Shown one piece after another: positions 15,080 to 24,289 of a stretch of 64,000 nucleotides of DNA. The position numbers were made by a program, and so were the translations under genes. Below the pieces are notes generated by a model that did no database searches, was not told where the DNA came from, and saw only the letters and a list, made by a program, of their open reading frames with translations. Position 1 is the stretch's first letter, and each line of letters begins with the position of its first letter. Source of the stretch: Bacteroidales bacterium (lineage in GTDB: Bacteria > Bacteroidota > Bacteroidia > Bacteroidales > Muribaculaceae); NCBI GenBank assembly GCA_003150235.1, contig QAMW01000033.1, forward strand, positions 1 through 64,000, in the 5' to 3' direction.

Positions 15080-17183
15080 ATTATTGTATCTGTCTTTGGC
15101 ACTATTTCCAATCGGATGTTCTACTGATGAAATTTCTGAGATAGAGGCATCGGAATGTAAGGATTACAAGGTGGCTATAATCATGCCAAAGTCTCAACAA
15201 ATCAGATGGGAACGCACTGCCACTTGGGCTGTTGAGAATATTGCCCATGCTCAAAAAGGTTTGTCAAAAACAATCAAGATTGAAATTGAGTGGAAAGACG
15301 AGGAAGCCGGAGACTTAATGGAATATGTCAAGCAAATATCTGAAGATGATACATATTCGGCAATAATCGGCCCATATCATTCGGTAAACGCAGAAAAGGT
15401 TGCAGCCGCATGTTATTCCCGGAAAAAATGTATAATCCTCCCGATTGCCACTTCAACTGAATTCCAACGTATAAATGCAGCCAAAGGACATGTATGGAAT
15501 ATGGTTCAAAGCGATATTACCCAATGCGAAATTCTTTTGACACAAGCCAAACTTTCCGGTGTTTCTTCTGTGGACCTACTTGCAAATGATAATGATTATG
15601 GTAAAAGTTTTAGTGACTGGTTTGCCTATCAGGCTATAGAATTAGGACTTGATGTAAACCATATTTCCATCTTCAGCAACGAGCGCGAACTACGAAATGC
15701 CGTCGAAGAACAACATAAACAAAAACACAATTACGACCGGGCATTGATTTTCGTACCGGGTTCGGAAGAAGACTGTGTTGTATTTGATAATGAAATCGGA
15801 AGATTAAAAGGTGAGGATGACTATATTGACTTTCCAATGTTATTGTCATCCGATATAATGAATTCTTCGTCATTAAGTTCTAAAATCAGTAATTTGTATT
15901 ATGAAGGAATTTCACCGTCGACAAATCCTCAATCCGGTTTTGTCAGTGCATATACCGCTAAATTCAATGAGAATCCGGTAAACGGAGAAGCCCATCTTTT
16001 TGATTCGATTTTGCTTTTGTCATACGCATTGACAGCCATGGACGAAAACGAATCTATTAACGATGCCATGCTCAGGGTTGTTGACGGACGTACGGAATGG
16101 CATGGGTCTTGGCTTCCCGAAGATATGAAAACGGCGTATCAAATGTTGCAACGGGGCGAGACTCCTGATTTGGAAGGAGTAACCGGTGATTGGACTTTTG
16201 ATGAAAAAACGCATGCTTCAGTTTTAAATACGACTTATTGCCATTGGATTTTAATTGACGGGAAATATCATACTATTGAATATTTATCAACTGACGGCTC
16301 GGGACGCACAACATCCACTATTCAAGCTTGGGATTGGCAAAACCGAAATATGCAGACATTTAGCGAGCCACAAACAGAATTTACATATCCTGAACTTAAA
16401 GGACAATGGGCTGTAGTTATCGGGACTTCAGACAAATGGTCGGACTACAGACATCAAGCAGATGCCCTGGCAATGTATCAATTATTGAAACGGCACGGAT
16501 ACGACGATGAGCATATCATATTGATTATAGAAGATAATATTGCATATCATCCACGTAATATTTATCCTGGAGTTGTGAAAGTAAGAACTGATGGTGAGAA
16601 CCTATATAATGATGTGGCGGTTGATTATAAAATCAGTGACATAACTATTTCTGATTTGGGAAAAATCCTCATGGGTGAATCATCTGAAAAATTACCACAT
16701 GTCATTGCTTCCGGCAAAAATGACAATATTATTGTATTTTGGTGTGGACATGGGAATTATGACGCTCTCGCCTGGGGGTCAAAGGCCAACGTATATGGCA
16801 GCCAGATAAATAATATTTTACGAGAAATGAATGAGGGACAAAAATATCGAAAAATATTGTTTTCAATGGATGCTTGTTTCAGCGGTTCTATAGGTGAAGC
16901 GTGTGAAGGTATCCCGGGGATATTGTTTATAACATCGGCAAATGCACTTGAAACCTCTAAAGCTGACATTAAAGATCCCGAGATGGGAATCTGGCTCTCT
17001 AATGGATTTACTCGAGCTTTCCAAGAGACAATCGACGACAATCCCGATATTTCCATAAGGGATTTATATTATAAACTGGCGCGGCAAACCGTTGGCTCAC
17101 ACGCAACTGTATATAACATAGAATCTTATGGAAGTGTCTTCAAAAATAGCATGTTGGAGTATTTAAATCCTGCACGACAATAA
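15066..17183 (+). CDS. Lipoprotein fusing a type 1 periplasmic-binding domain to a legumain-like C13 cysteine protease
   Basis: A 705-aa protein. The signal peptide ends at a lipobox Cys (C18, FPIGC). Residues about 33-400 resemble Leu/Ile/Val-type periplasmic binding proteins (KVAIIMPKS, AIIGPYHSVNAEKVA, LPIATST, DLLANDNDYGKSF, LFDSILLLSYAL). Residues about 445-700 match the C13 legumain/GPI8 fold: YRHQADALAMYQLLKRHG, IEDNIAYHPRN, catalytic His562 in FWCGHGNYD and Cys604 in SMDACFSGS, 42 residues apart as in legumain. Both catalytic residues are intact. Binding of a ligand gating a protease is an attractive inference. It is the last gene of the cassette, AT-rich, with no clear terminator behind it. 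Confidence 0.88.
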   Translation: MKLNKLLYLSLALFPIGCSTDEISEIEASECKDYKVAIIMPKSQQIRWERTATWAVENIAHAQKGLSKTIKIEIEWKDEEAGDLMEYVKQISEDDTYSAIIGPYHSVNAEKVAAACYSRKKCIILPIATSTEFQRINAAKGHVWNMVQSDITQCEILLTQAKLSGVSSVDLLANDNDYGKSFSDWFAYQAIELGLDVNHISIFSNERELRNAVEEQHKQKHNYDRALIFVPGSEEDCVVFDNEIGRLKGEDDYIDFPMLLSSDIMNSSSLSSKISNLYYEGISPSTNPQSGFVSAYTAKFNENPVNGEAHLFDSILLLSYALTAMDENESINDAMLRVVDGRTEWHGSWLPEDMKTAYQMLQRGETPDLEGVTGDWTFDEKTHASVLNTTYCHWILIDGKYHTIEYLSTDGSGRTTSTIQAWDWQNRNMQTFSEPQTEFTYPELKGQWAVVIGTSDKWSDYRHQADALAMYQLLKRHGYDDEHIILIIEDNIAYHPRNIYPGVVKVRTDGENLYNDVAVDYKISDITISDLGKILMGESSEKLPHVIASGKNDNIIVFWCGHGNYDALAWGSKANVYGSQINNILREMNEGQKYRKILFSMDACFSGSIGEACEGIPGILFITSANALETSKADIKDPEMGIWLSNGFTRAFQETIDDNPDISIRDLYYKLARQTVGSHATVYNIESYGSVFKNSMLEYLNPARQ

Positions 17184-17232
17184 TCACATTTCTACAAAAA
17201 GTATTTAATGTCATTAATTCATGTAATGCGGC

Positions 17233-17997
17233 TCATTGCTTCTCGGTAAGGTATTTCCAGAATCTTACCGGCATATCCTGACGCTGCTTGCGCGGATTAC
17301 TACGCTCCTTGATGGCGATAGCCTTGAAATAGGTGCGCCACATATCCTGTAGCAGCAACTCATCCTTATCCATCATTTCGGGCGCAAGACGACCGGTGGC
17401 GATATGAGGCAGTTCCTCCTGCAGCGTGACATGACGCGTAACCTTACCGTCATAATAGCAGCCGAAGCCTCGCCGCTTGTCATAGAGCAAAAACTTCATG
17501 GTTGAAAAGCGGTCGACAAAATGCGGTACCGCAAGGGCAAGCACGTTGTAAAGCGGTTCGATAATCCCGAAATAGGAGCCATCGGCAGCCTTCTGAAAGC
17601 GTACAAACTGCTTCACTCTCTGCGCCTCGCCGCGTACACGCCTTACCATGCGCGTCATCTCGACTACATCGGGGTCGCTGAAATCGGTCTCGATGCTTAC
17701 CGGAGAGTCAACCGTCTTGCGAAGATAACGGAACAATACCGTGTCATAATCGGGAATCTCGCAAAGAAAGCTCGCCACTACAGCTGACAAAGCCTCACGT
17801 GACAGTTTCTTTTCAATTGCGCGCCACACGCGCCCCGACTTCTCTTCATCAGTAATCACCTCGAAGCTGTCATCATAAAACATTGGCAACACCTCGCCGT
17901 CCCTGACAAGAACTTCAGGAAAACAACGTCGTGCGTAGGCATCAAAAACAGCTGTCAGCAATCCGTCGAAAGTGCCGTCAAATATATATAGTGTCAT
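17233..17997 (-). CDS. DUF4130 / TIGR03915 family putative DNA-metabolism protein
   Basis: A 254-aa cytosolic protein of the TIGR03915 type, which nearly always sits beside a TIGR03916 radical-SAM protein, as here. The N-terminus (LYIFDGTFDGLLTAVFDAY) and the block RVRGEAQRVKQFVRF, then GIIEPLYNVL and a C-terminal DEL..DMWRTYFKAIAI, are characteristic. The pair has been proposed to act in DNA modification or repair; the reaction is not known to me. Its start overlaps the stop of the radical-SAM gene (ATGA), implying coupled translation. Confidence 0.85.
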   Translation of the reverse strand: MTLYIFDGTFDGLLTAVFDAYARRCFPEVLVRDGEVLPMFYDDSFEVITDEEKSGRVWRAIEKKLSREALSAVVASFLCEIPDYDTVLFRYLRKTVDSPVSIETDFSDPDVVEMTRMVRRVRGEAQRVKQFVRFQKAADGSYFGIIEPLYNVLALAVPHFVDRFSTMKFLLYDKRRGFGCYYDGKVTRHVTLQEELPHIATGRLAPEMMDKDELLLQDMWRTYFKAIAIKERSNPRKQRQDMPVRFWKYLTEKQ

Positions 17998-19268
17998 TCT
18001 CCGAAATCCAGTGTCATCTGTAATGGATTGTCGCCTTTAAGAGCCTTGCGCGGCTGTGCGGTAAGCTGATTGCGCACATACTCCGGCGAAACATCGGCGA
18101 CACACGATGCCTCGAGCTCCCCACAGGTGATGAAATATTTCGCGCGTTTCATGACCACGCCTATCTTGCGAAGATGGTCGGATGTAAGACGCCTGAACCG
18201 TCGGGCATTTACAATCATAGTTGCCGATTTCACTCCCACACCCGGAATACGGAGTATCATCTCATAATCAGCTCGGTTGACATCAACCGGGAAAGCCTCG
18301 GGATGGCGCAATGCCCATGACAATTTGGGGTCTATTTCAAGTTCGAGGTCGGGATGGGAGTCACCGGCTATCTCATCGGCGGTGAAATGATAAAAACGCA
18401 TAAGCCAGTCAGCCTGATATAACCGGTTTTCCCTCACCAGCGGAGGTTGTTTCAAAGCCGGAAGACGCGGGTCGTAAGTATTCACAGGCACATATCCCGA
18501 ATAATATACACGCCTCATGGTTGGAGTGGCATACAGCGCCGACGACAGACGCAGGATATCTCGGTCATGCTCCGGTGACGCGCCTACAATCATCTGTGTG
18601 CTCTGACCGGCGGGAACGAAACGCGGCACATGACGCATACGCTTGCGGTCCTCGACATTTTCGAGCACACCCCGGCGTATGTAACCCATCGGTTCATACA
18701 CGCTTTTGAAATCTTTCTCCGGAGCGAGATATTTGAGCGACGTTTCATTCGGAATCTCGATATTCACACTCATGCGGTCGGCATACCGACCGGCGAGATT
18801 AACAAGTTCCTGCGATGCCCCGGGGATGCTTTTCAGATGGATATACCCGTTAAACCGATGTACGGTACGCAAGTCCTGCGCCACCCTCACGAGACGCTCC
18901 ATGGTGTAGTCGGGATTACGCACCACACCTGAACTTAGAAACAATCCCTCGATATAGTTACGCCTGTAAAACTCCATCGTTATGTCGACCAACTCCGACA
19001 CCGACAAAGTGGCTCGCGGTATATCGTTACTACGCCTGTTGATGCAATAAGCGCAATCATACATGCACACATTGGTCAGCATCACCTTCAAGAGTGAGAT
19101 ACAGCGGCCGTCATCAGCAAAACTGTGGCATATACCCACTCCTCCGACAGTGTTGCCTACACCGTCACCTTTCTTTCCACGGCGCACAGTGCCGCTCGAC
19201 GAGCATGACACGTCGTATTTAGCCGACTCGGCAAGTATCTTAAGTCTTCGGAGTGTATCTTCTGTCAT
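17994..19268 (-). CDS. TIGR03916 family radical SAM protein, putative DNA modification/repair
   Basis: A 424-aa radical S-adenosylmethionine enzyme with the cluster motif CMYDCAYC near residues 67-74 (C-x3-C-x2-C). It also has a C-terminal helix-hairpin-helix-like stretch (EMILRIPGVGVKSATMIVNARR), typical of DNA-binding proteins, which supports a nucleic-acid substrate. A biotin-synthase-like middle includes SSGVVRNPDYTMERL. Length and partner gene fit TIGR03916. The substrate is unknown. A -7 box (19307-19314) precedes the gene. Confidence 0.9.
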   Translation of the reverse strand: MTEDTLRRLKILAESAKYDVSCSSSGTVRRGKKGDGVGNTVGGVGICHSFADDGRCISLLKVMLTNVCMYDCAYCINRRSNDIPRATLSVSELVDITMEFYRRNYIEGLFLSSGVVRNPDYTMERLVRVAQDLRTVHRFNGYIHLKSIPGASQELVNLAGRYADRMSVNIEIPNETSLKYLAPEKDFKSVYEPMGYIRRGVLENVEDRKRMRHVPRFVPAGQSTQMIVGASPEHDRDILRLSSALYATPTMRRVYYSGYVPVNTYDPRLPALKQPPLVRENRLYQADWLMRFYHFTADEIAGDSHPDLELEIDPKLSWALRHPEAFPVDVNRADYEMILRIPGVGVKSATMIVNARRFRRLTSDHLRKIGVVMKRAKYFITCGELEASCVADVSPEYVRNQLTAQPRKALKGDNPLQMTLDFGE

Positions 19269-19306
19269 AGTCGCGATTCAACTTTAACAAGCAAAAGTTG
19301 AATATA

Positions 19307-19314
19307 CAAATTTA
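19307..19314 (-). promoter_or_regulatory. -7 box for the radical-SAM/DUF4130 operon
   Basis: TAAATTTG on the minus strand matches TAnnTTTG, about 38 nt upstream of the radical-SAM start codon. Confidence 0.5.
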
Positions 19315-19368
19315 CACATTCCCCGTCATATTGCAAAATCACAAGTATCATATATCAGGATTATTTGC

Positions 19369-19376
19369 TAATTTTG
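19369..19376 (+). promoter_or_regulatory. -7 box for the pcrA-nspC-glycosyltransferase operon
   Basis: TAATTTTG matches the consensus and ends 11 nt before the chosen pcrA ATG (19388). Transcription would begin only about 5 nt before the start codon, suggesting a very short leader. It also argues against the upstream in-frame ATG at 19298. Confidence 0.55.
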
Positions 19377-19387
19377 CAATAGATAAT

Positions 19388-21694
19388 ATGGAAGATTATA
19401 TAAGCAAATTAAATAAGCAGCAACAAGATGCCGTGCTCTACACCGGCGGCCCGCAACTTGTGATAGCGGGAGCCGGGTCAGGCAAGACACGTGTGCTCAC
19501 CTACAAGATAGTACACCTGCTCACACAAGGTTACGAACCTTGGCGTATCCTGGCGCTGACGTTTACCAACAAGGCGGCAAAAGAGATGCGCGAGCGCATA
19601 AAAAGTGTTGTCGGCGAAGCTACGGCGTCAAAGCTATGGATGGGCACATTTCACTCCATCTTTGCCAGGATATTGCGCAGCAACGCGCAGCTCATAGGAT
19701 TCAAAAGCAATTTTACCATATATGATGCCGCCGACTCCAAGTCATTGTTAAAGTCAATTATAAAAGACCTCAACCTTGACGATAAAATATACAAGCCGGG
19801 GGTCGTTGCTTCGGCAATTTCATCAGCAAAAAATGCCTTGATATCACCTGACCGCTATGCACTTTCCCACGATATCATGGAAGCTGACCGAAGGGCAAAG
19901 CGTCCGCGGCTGTACGAGATATACCGTATCTACCGTGACCGTTGTTTCGTGGCAGGTGCAATGGATTTCGACGACCTTCTGTATTATACCAATGTGTTGT
20001 TGCGCGACAATCCTCAGGTGCTCCATCACTATAATGAATTTTTCCGTTACGTGCTCGTCGATGAGTATCAGGACACCAATTTCGCCCAGCATCTCATAGT
20101 ATCAAAACTCTGTGAGGCAAGTAAAAACCTGTGTGTGGTCGGAGATGACGCGCAGAGCATTTACTCATTCCGAGGTGCTAACATACGCAACATACTCAAC
20201 ATGAAAAATGCGTATCCCGACCTGCGGATATTCAAACTCGAACAAAATTACCGTTCGACACAAAACATCATCAATGCAGCAAACTCGCTCATTGCCAAGA
20301 ACAATGAGCAGATACGCAAAAACGTGTTCTCGCGCAATGATATAGGGTCGCGCATAGAAGTAGTGCAAAGTTACAGCGACTACGAGGAGGCGTATCTAAT
20401 ATCCAACCGCATTTCACAGCTGAAGATGCGGCAACAGGACAGCTACGAGGAATATGCCATACTTTACCGTACTAACGCACAATCGCGCATACTTGAAGAA
20501 TCGCTTCGCAAGCGTAATATTCCCTACCGCATATACGGAGGGTTGTCATTTTACCAGCGCAAGGAAATCAAGGATGCGATAGCTTATTTCCGACTATCGG
20601 TCAATCCAGATGACGACGAGGCACTGAAGCGCGTCATAAATTTCCCGGCGAGGGGCATCGGCGACACCACACTCAACAAAGTGCTACGTTGCGCCATAGA
20701 AAATAATGTAAGCGCATGGCAGGTAATCAGTAATCTTGACAAGTATGATACAGGTGTAAATTCGGGCACAGCAAAGAAACTTATGGGATTCCGCGACCTG
20801 ATTCAGGAATTTATCGACAAAAATTCCACGGGAGAAGACGCGGAGAGCGTGGCACGGTATATCATAACGCGTACACAGCTTCTCAGTATGCTGCTGACCG
20901 ACCGTACACCGGAAAGTGTGTCAAAACAGGAAAACCTTCAGGAACTCCTTAACGGAGTAAAGGAATTTGTAGCAAACAAAATCGAAGAGGGCGTAGAGGG
21001 AACTTCTCTCACGGATTTTCTCGGAGAAGTTTCGCTTGCCACCGACCAGGATGACACCGACACCGGTGAGGCATCCATCACGCTCATGACCGTACACGCC
21101 GCCAAGGGTCTGGAATTTAACAATGTATTTATCGTCGGTGTGGAGGAAGAACTGTTCCCGTCGGCTATGAGTTGCGACTCACCGGCTGAGATTGAAGAGG
21201 AGCGACGGCTGCTTTATGTGGCTATCACCCGCGCGAAAACGAATTGTACCATAAGCTACGCGTCTTCACGGTTCCGCAACGGACAGACCAAGACATGTCA
21301 GCCGTCGAGATTCCTAAAAGATATAGACAGAAGCTATCTGCATCTCGCCACCGGAAATGACTTTGTACATCCCGACACGTTCATAAACCCCATTGACAAT
21401 TACCGGGCATCCATGACACCGCCCAAGCGTCATACGTTCAGTCATCCGCTTGTCGACTCTCCCACCGTTACAGCTCCGAAACAACCGGCGCCATCGTCAG
21501 GCGCAACAGCCGAGGGACAACATGCAGCGGGAGAACTACAAGAGGGTATGCGCATCGAACACAGCCGATTCGGCAAGGGCACCATACTCGCCGTTGACAC
21601 CGATGCGACCGATGCACGTATCGAAGTAAAATTTGATACTGTCGGGAGCAAGAAGCTACTGTTAAAATTTGCCCGTTTTAAAATCATTGAATAA
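19388..21694 (+). CDS. pcrA: UvrD/PcrA-type superfamily 1 DNA helicase
   Basis: ATP-driven 3'-5' DNA helicase for repair and replication restart, 768 aa from the start at 19388. An upstream in-frame ATG at 19298 would add 30 residues that do not resemble the family, and a promoter box lies between. Motifs: Q-motif LNKQQQDAVLY, Walker A AGAGSGKTR, LTFTNKAAKEMRER, Walker B VDEYQDTN, GDDAQSIYSFRGA, QNYRST, TVHAAKGLEF and VAITRAK. The C-terminal domain (MRIEHSRFGKGTILAVD) is the PcrA-type beta domain. Its stop overlaps the nspC start by one base. Confidence 0.95.
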   Translation: MEDYISKLNKQQQDAVLYTGGPQLVIAGAGSGKTRVLTYKIVHLLTQGYEPWRILALTFTNKAAKEMRERIKSVVGEATASKLWMGTFHSIFARILRSNAQLIGFKSNFTIYDAADSKSLLKSIIKDLNLDDKIYKPGVVASAISSAKNALISPDRYALSHDIMEADRRAKRPRLYEIYRIYRDRCFVAGAMDFDDLLYYTNVLLRDNPQVLHHYNEFFRYVLVDEYQDTNFAQHLIVSKLCEASKNLCVVGDDAQSIYSFRGANIRNILNMKNAYPDLRIFKLEQNYRSTQNIINAANSLIAKNNEQIRKNVFSRNDIGSRIEVVQSYSDYEEAYLISNRISQLKMRQQDSYEEYAILYRTNAQSRILEESLRKRNIPYRIYGGLSFYQRKEIKDAIAYFRLSVNPDDDEALKRVINFPARGIGDTTLNKVLRCAIENNVSAWQVISNLDKYDTGVNSGTAKKLMGFRDLIQEFIDKNSTGEDAESVARYIITRTQLLSMLLTDRTPESVSKQENLQELLNGVKEFVANKIEEGVEGTSLTDFLGEVSLATDQDDTDTGEASITLMTVHAAKGLEFNNVFIVGVEEELFPSAMSCDSPAEIEEERRLLYVAITRAKTNCTISYASSRFRNGQTKTCQPSRFLKDIDRSYLHLATGNDFVHPDTFINPIDNYRASMTPPKRHTFSHPLVDSPTVTAPKQPAPSSGATAEGQHAAGELQEGMRIEHSRFGKGTILAVDTDATDARIEVKFDTVGSKKLLLKFARFKIIE

Positions 21695-22845
21695 TGAAAG
21701 CCAACGATATCCCTACCCCGTTTTATATAGTATATGAAGACAAACTCCGTCACAATCTTGAATTGATAAGCAAGGTTAAGCGCGAAGCCGGAGTTAACAT
21801 AATAATGGCGTTTAAGGCTAATGCCCTTTGGAAGACATTTCCCATCATCCGCGAGTATGTGACCGACTCCACGGCAAGCTCCCTTAACGAGATGCAGCTC
21901 GGCAACGAAGAGCTGCGCGGTAATGTCCACAGCTATTGCCCTGCATATACGCCCGACACTATCGGTCAGTTCATCGCCGGAAGCAGTCATATCACTTTCA
22001 ATTCCATAAACCAGTGGAAACGGTTCAAAGCCGATATTGAGGCATGGAACGCAGTGGATAGCAACCATCATGTGTCACCGGGATTGCGTGTTAATCCGCA
22101 ATGCTCGGTCATCGAGACCGACATATATAATCCGGCTCTCCCCGGCTCACGATTCGGGGTGACAGCCGACATGATAGGCGACTCCCTGCCTGAAGGCATC
22201 GAGGGGCTGCATTTCCATTCGCTTTGTGAATCGGACTCCCACGCGCTTGCAAAGGTGCTCGATGCCTTTGAGCAACAATTCGGCAAATACCTGCCACAGG
22301 TAAAATGGGTAAACATGGGGGGCGGACATCTCATGACCCGCGAAGGCTATGATGTGAATCACTTGATTCAGCTGCTCAAAGATTTCAAGTCGCGCTACCC
22401 GTGGCTTGAAGTGATAATGGAACCGGGGAGCGCCTTCACATGGCAGACCGGTGACCTGGTGACATCGGTAGTTGATGTCGTGGAAAACCAAGGGGTAAAA
22501 ACGGCAATCATAGATGCATCATTTGCTTGTCACATGCCCGACTGCCTTGAAATGCCATATCAACCAGCGATAGCTGAAAGTTGTGAGGAAGCGACTGACA
22601 CCATCGCCTACCGTCTCGGAGGAAATTCGTGTCTCAGCGGCGACTACGTAGGCGACTGGTATTTCAGAAAGCCACTCACCGCAGGCGACAGGCTTACGCT
22701 GAAAGACATGAACCACTACACGACGGTTAAGACCACGATGTTTAACGGCATCCAGCATCCGGCAATAGTATTTTGCGACAAAACTGGCGAGTGCAGTTAC
22801 CTTCGCCGATTCGATTACAATGATTACAAAACCCGCATGAGCTGA
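21694..22845 (+). CDS. nspC: Carboxynorspermidine decarboxylase
   Basis: PLP enzyme of the alanine-racemase-fold decarboxylases. It decarboxylates carboxynorspermidine or carboxyspermidine, the last step of the polyamine route common in Bacteroidota. The 383-aa length and motifs fit: MAFKANALW with the Schiff-base Lys, SSLNEMQLGNEE, FHSLCE, VNMGGGHLMTREGYD, IMEPGSAFTW and GNSCLSGDY near the C-terminus. The partner carboxynorspermidine synthase is not in the window. It sits between pcrA and a glycosyltransferase with overlapping stop-start codons, an odd functional mix that may reflect translational economy only. Confidence 0.95.
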   Translation: MKANDIPTPFYIVYEDKLRHNLELISKVKREAGVNIIMAFKANALWKTFPIIREYVTDSTASSLNEMQLGNEELRGNVHSYCPAYTPDTIGQFIAGSSHITFNSINQWKRFKADIEAWNAVDSNHHVSPGLRVNPQCSVIETDIYNPALPGSRFGVTADMIGDSLPEGIEGLHFHSLCESDSHALAKVLDAFEQQFGKYLPQVKWVNMGGGHLMTREGYDVNHLIQLLKDFKSRYPWLEVIMEPGSAFTWQTGDLVTSVVDVVENQGVKTAIIDASFACHMPDCLEMPYQPAIAESCEEATDTIAYRLGGNSCLSGDYVGDWYFRKPLTAGDRLTLKDMNHYTTVKTTMFNGIQHPAIVFCDKTGECSYLRRFDYNDYKTRMS

Positions 22846-23840
22846 TGAAATATTCCATAATAGTACCCGTATATAACAGGCTTGACGAGGTTGAGGATCT
22901 TCTCGCCAGTCTTTCAAGACAGACATTCAAGGATTTCGAGACAGTGATTGTGGAGGACGGCTCCACTGCTCCATGCAAAGATGCCGTAGACCGTTATGCC
23001 GACAAAATCGACGTAAAATATTACATGAAGCCTAACGAAGGACGCTCCATTGCGCGAAACTACGGGCTCGAACGTGCCAAGGGCGACTATTTCATATTTT
23101 TCGACTCTGACTGCGTGATTCCTGAACAATATTTCGAAAAACTCGACAAAGCACTTGCTGAGCATCCGGCAGACTGTTTCGGCGGACCCGATGCGGCACA
23201 TGAATCATTTTCCGACACTCAGAAAGCCATAAACTACTCGATGACCTCATTTCTCACCACCGGCGGCATCCGCGGAGGCAAGGTGAGTCTTGAAAAATTT
23301 ACCCCGCGCACTTTCAACATGGGTTTCAGTCGCGATGTATATAATAATGTGGGTGGATTCAGGGAAATGTTTTCAGAAGATATCGACATGAGCACCCGCA
23401 TAAAGAATGCCGGACACTCTATCACCCTTATCCGCGAAGCATACGTGTACCATAAACGGCGTGTGGACTTCAAGAAATTTTTCCGTCAGGTACATGTGTT
23501 CGGCATGTCACGCATCACCCTCAAACTGTTATATCCCGGCTCGATGAAACTCGTACATTGGCTGCCGGCAATAGCGGTCATCGGTGGAGTGACCCTGATT
23601 GTACTCGCACTCACAGTCAGTCCGTGGTTCTGGCTTCCGCTCGCACTGTACCTGATTGCCGTATGGCTCACGGCACTGTTCTCCACCAAGAGCGTCAAGA
23701 TAGCCACCCTTGCCATCCCCGCCGCCATCATCCAACTCGGCGGCTACGGCACAGGATTCATAAAGGCATACGTGACCAAAATCATATTTGGCAAAGGGCG
23801 CGACATCAACGAGGAAATCCTCATCCGCAAAGGAAAATAA
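22845..23840 (+). CDS. Glycosyltransferase family 2, membrane-bound
   Basis: A 331-aa GT-A glycosyltransferase. The N-terminus is classic GT2 (MKYSIIVPVYNRLDEVEDLL, then VEDGSTAPC) and the metal-binding DXD-like motif is FFDSDC. A later GFSRDVYNNVGGF and SEDIDMSTRIKNAGH match the acceptor-side ED block. Two to three hydrophobic segments occupy residues about 225-300, so it is probably anchored in the inner membrane facing the cytosol. The sugar and acceptor are not evident. It is followed by a strong bidirectional terminator. Confidence 0.9.
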   Translation: MKYSIIVPVYNRLDEVEDLLASLSRQTFKDFETVIVEDGSTAPCKDAVDRYADKIDVKYYMKPNEGRSIARNYGLERAKGDYFIFFDSDCVIPEQYFEKLDKALAEHPADCFGGPDAAHESFSDTQKAINYSMTSFLTTGGIRGGKVSLEKFTPRTFNMGFSRDVYNNVGGFREMFSEDIDMSTRIKNAGHSITLIREAYVYHKRRVDFKKFFRQVHVFGMSRITLKLLYPGSMKLVHWLPAIAVIGGVTLIVLALTVSPWFWLPLALYLIAVWLTALFSTKSVKIATLAIPAAIIQLGGYGTGFIKAYVTKIIFGKGRDINEEILIRKGK

Positions 23841-23854
23841 CCATAATATACAAT

Positions 23855-23882
23855 AAAGGCGCACCATAAACGATGCGCCTTT
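23855..23882. terminator. Bidirectional terminator
   Basis: A 9-bp perfect stem AAAGGCGCA / TGCGCCTTT with a 10-nt loop and A/T tracts on both sides, between the convergent glycosyltransferase and TM2 genes. Confidence 0.85.
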
Positions 23883-23899
23883 ATTTATGCTTTCTTTGT

Positions 23900-24205
23900 T
23901 TAGAAGAGCGGGAAAGTCGAGGTCGTGTAGACGTACTTGCGCTCAAACTCCTGTTGTGACATGGTAAACATCAGTATTCCCTGAATAAGCCAGATAATAG
24001 AAGGAATACCGCACGTACATAGAGAAACTATCAAAGAAATTATACCTGCAGTACTCTTTCCAAGATAAAAATACTGAATACCGAGACTGCCGAGGAAAAT
24101 AGCAAGGAGTGCCGCAACTCCACGGCTTCTTCCGGACGGTCCGGGAGAAAATACGTTATCCGGATAAGGAGGAGGGCAACTGTTAGGATTGGTTTGCTGA
24201 TTCAT
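23900..24205 (-). CDS. Small TM2-domain membrane protein
   Basis: A 101-aa protein from the start at 24205; an upstream in-frame ATG at 24274 would add an unlikely 23-residue extension. A Pro/Asn-rich cytosolic N-terminus (about 30 residues) precedes a TM2 domain: ALLAIFLGSLGIQYFYLGK, then a second hydrophobic helix IIWLIQGILMF. TM2 proteins are widespread and their role is not settled. Transcribed alone. Confidence 0.85.
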   Translation of the reverse strand: MNQQTNPNSCPPPYPDNVFSPGPSGRSRGVAALLAIFLGSLGIQYFYLGKSTAGIISLIVSLCTCGIPSIIWLIQGILMFTMSQQEFERKYVYTTSTFPLF

Positions 24206-24289
24206 ATCATTTAAATTTATGAGTTTTCTTTTAACAGATTGCAAAGTAAATAAATAAATCCGGTTAATCGACAATATAACGATAAAAAA

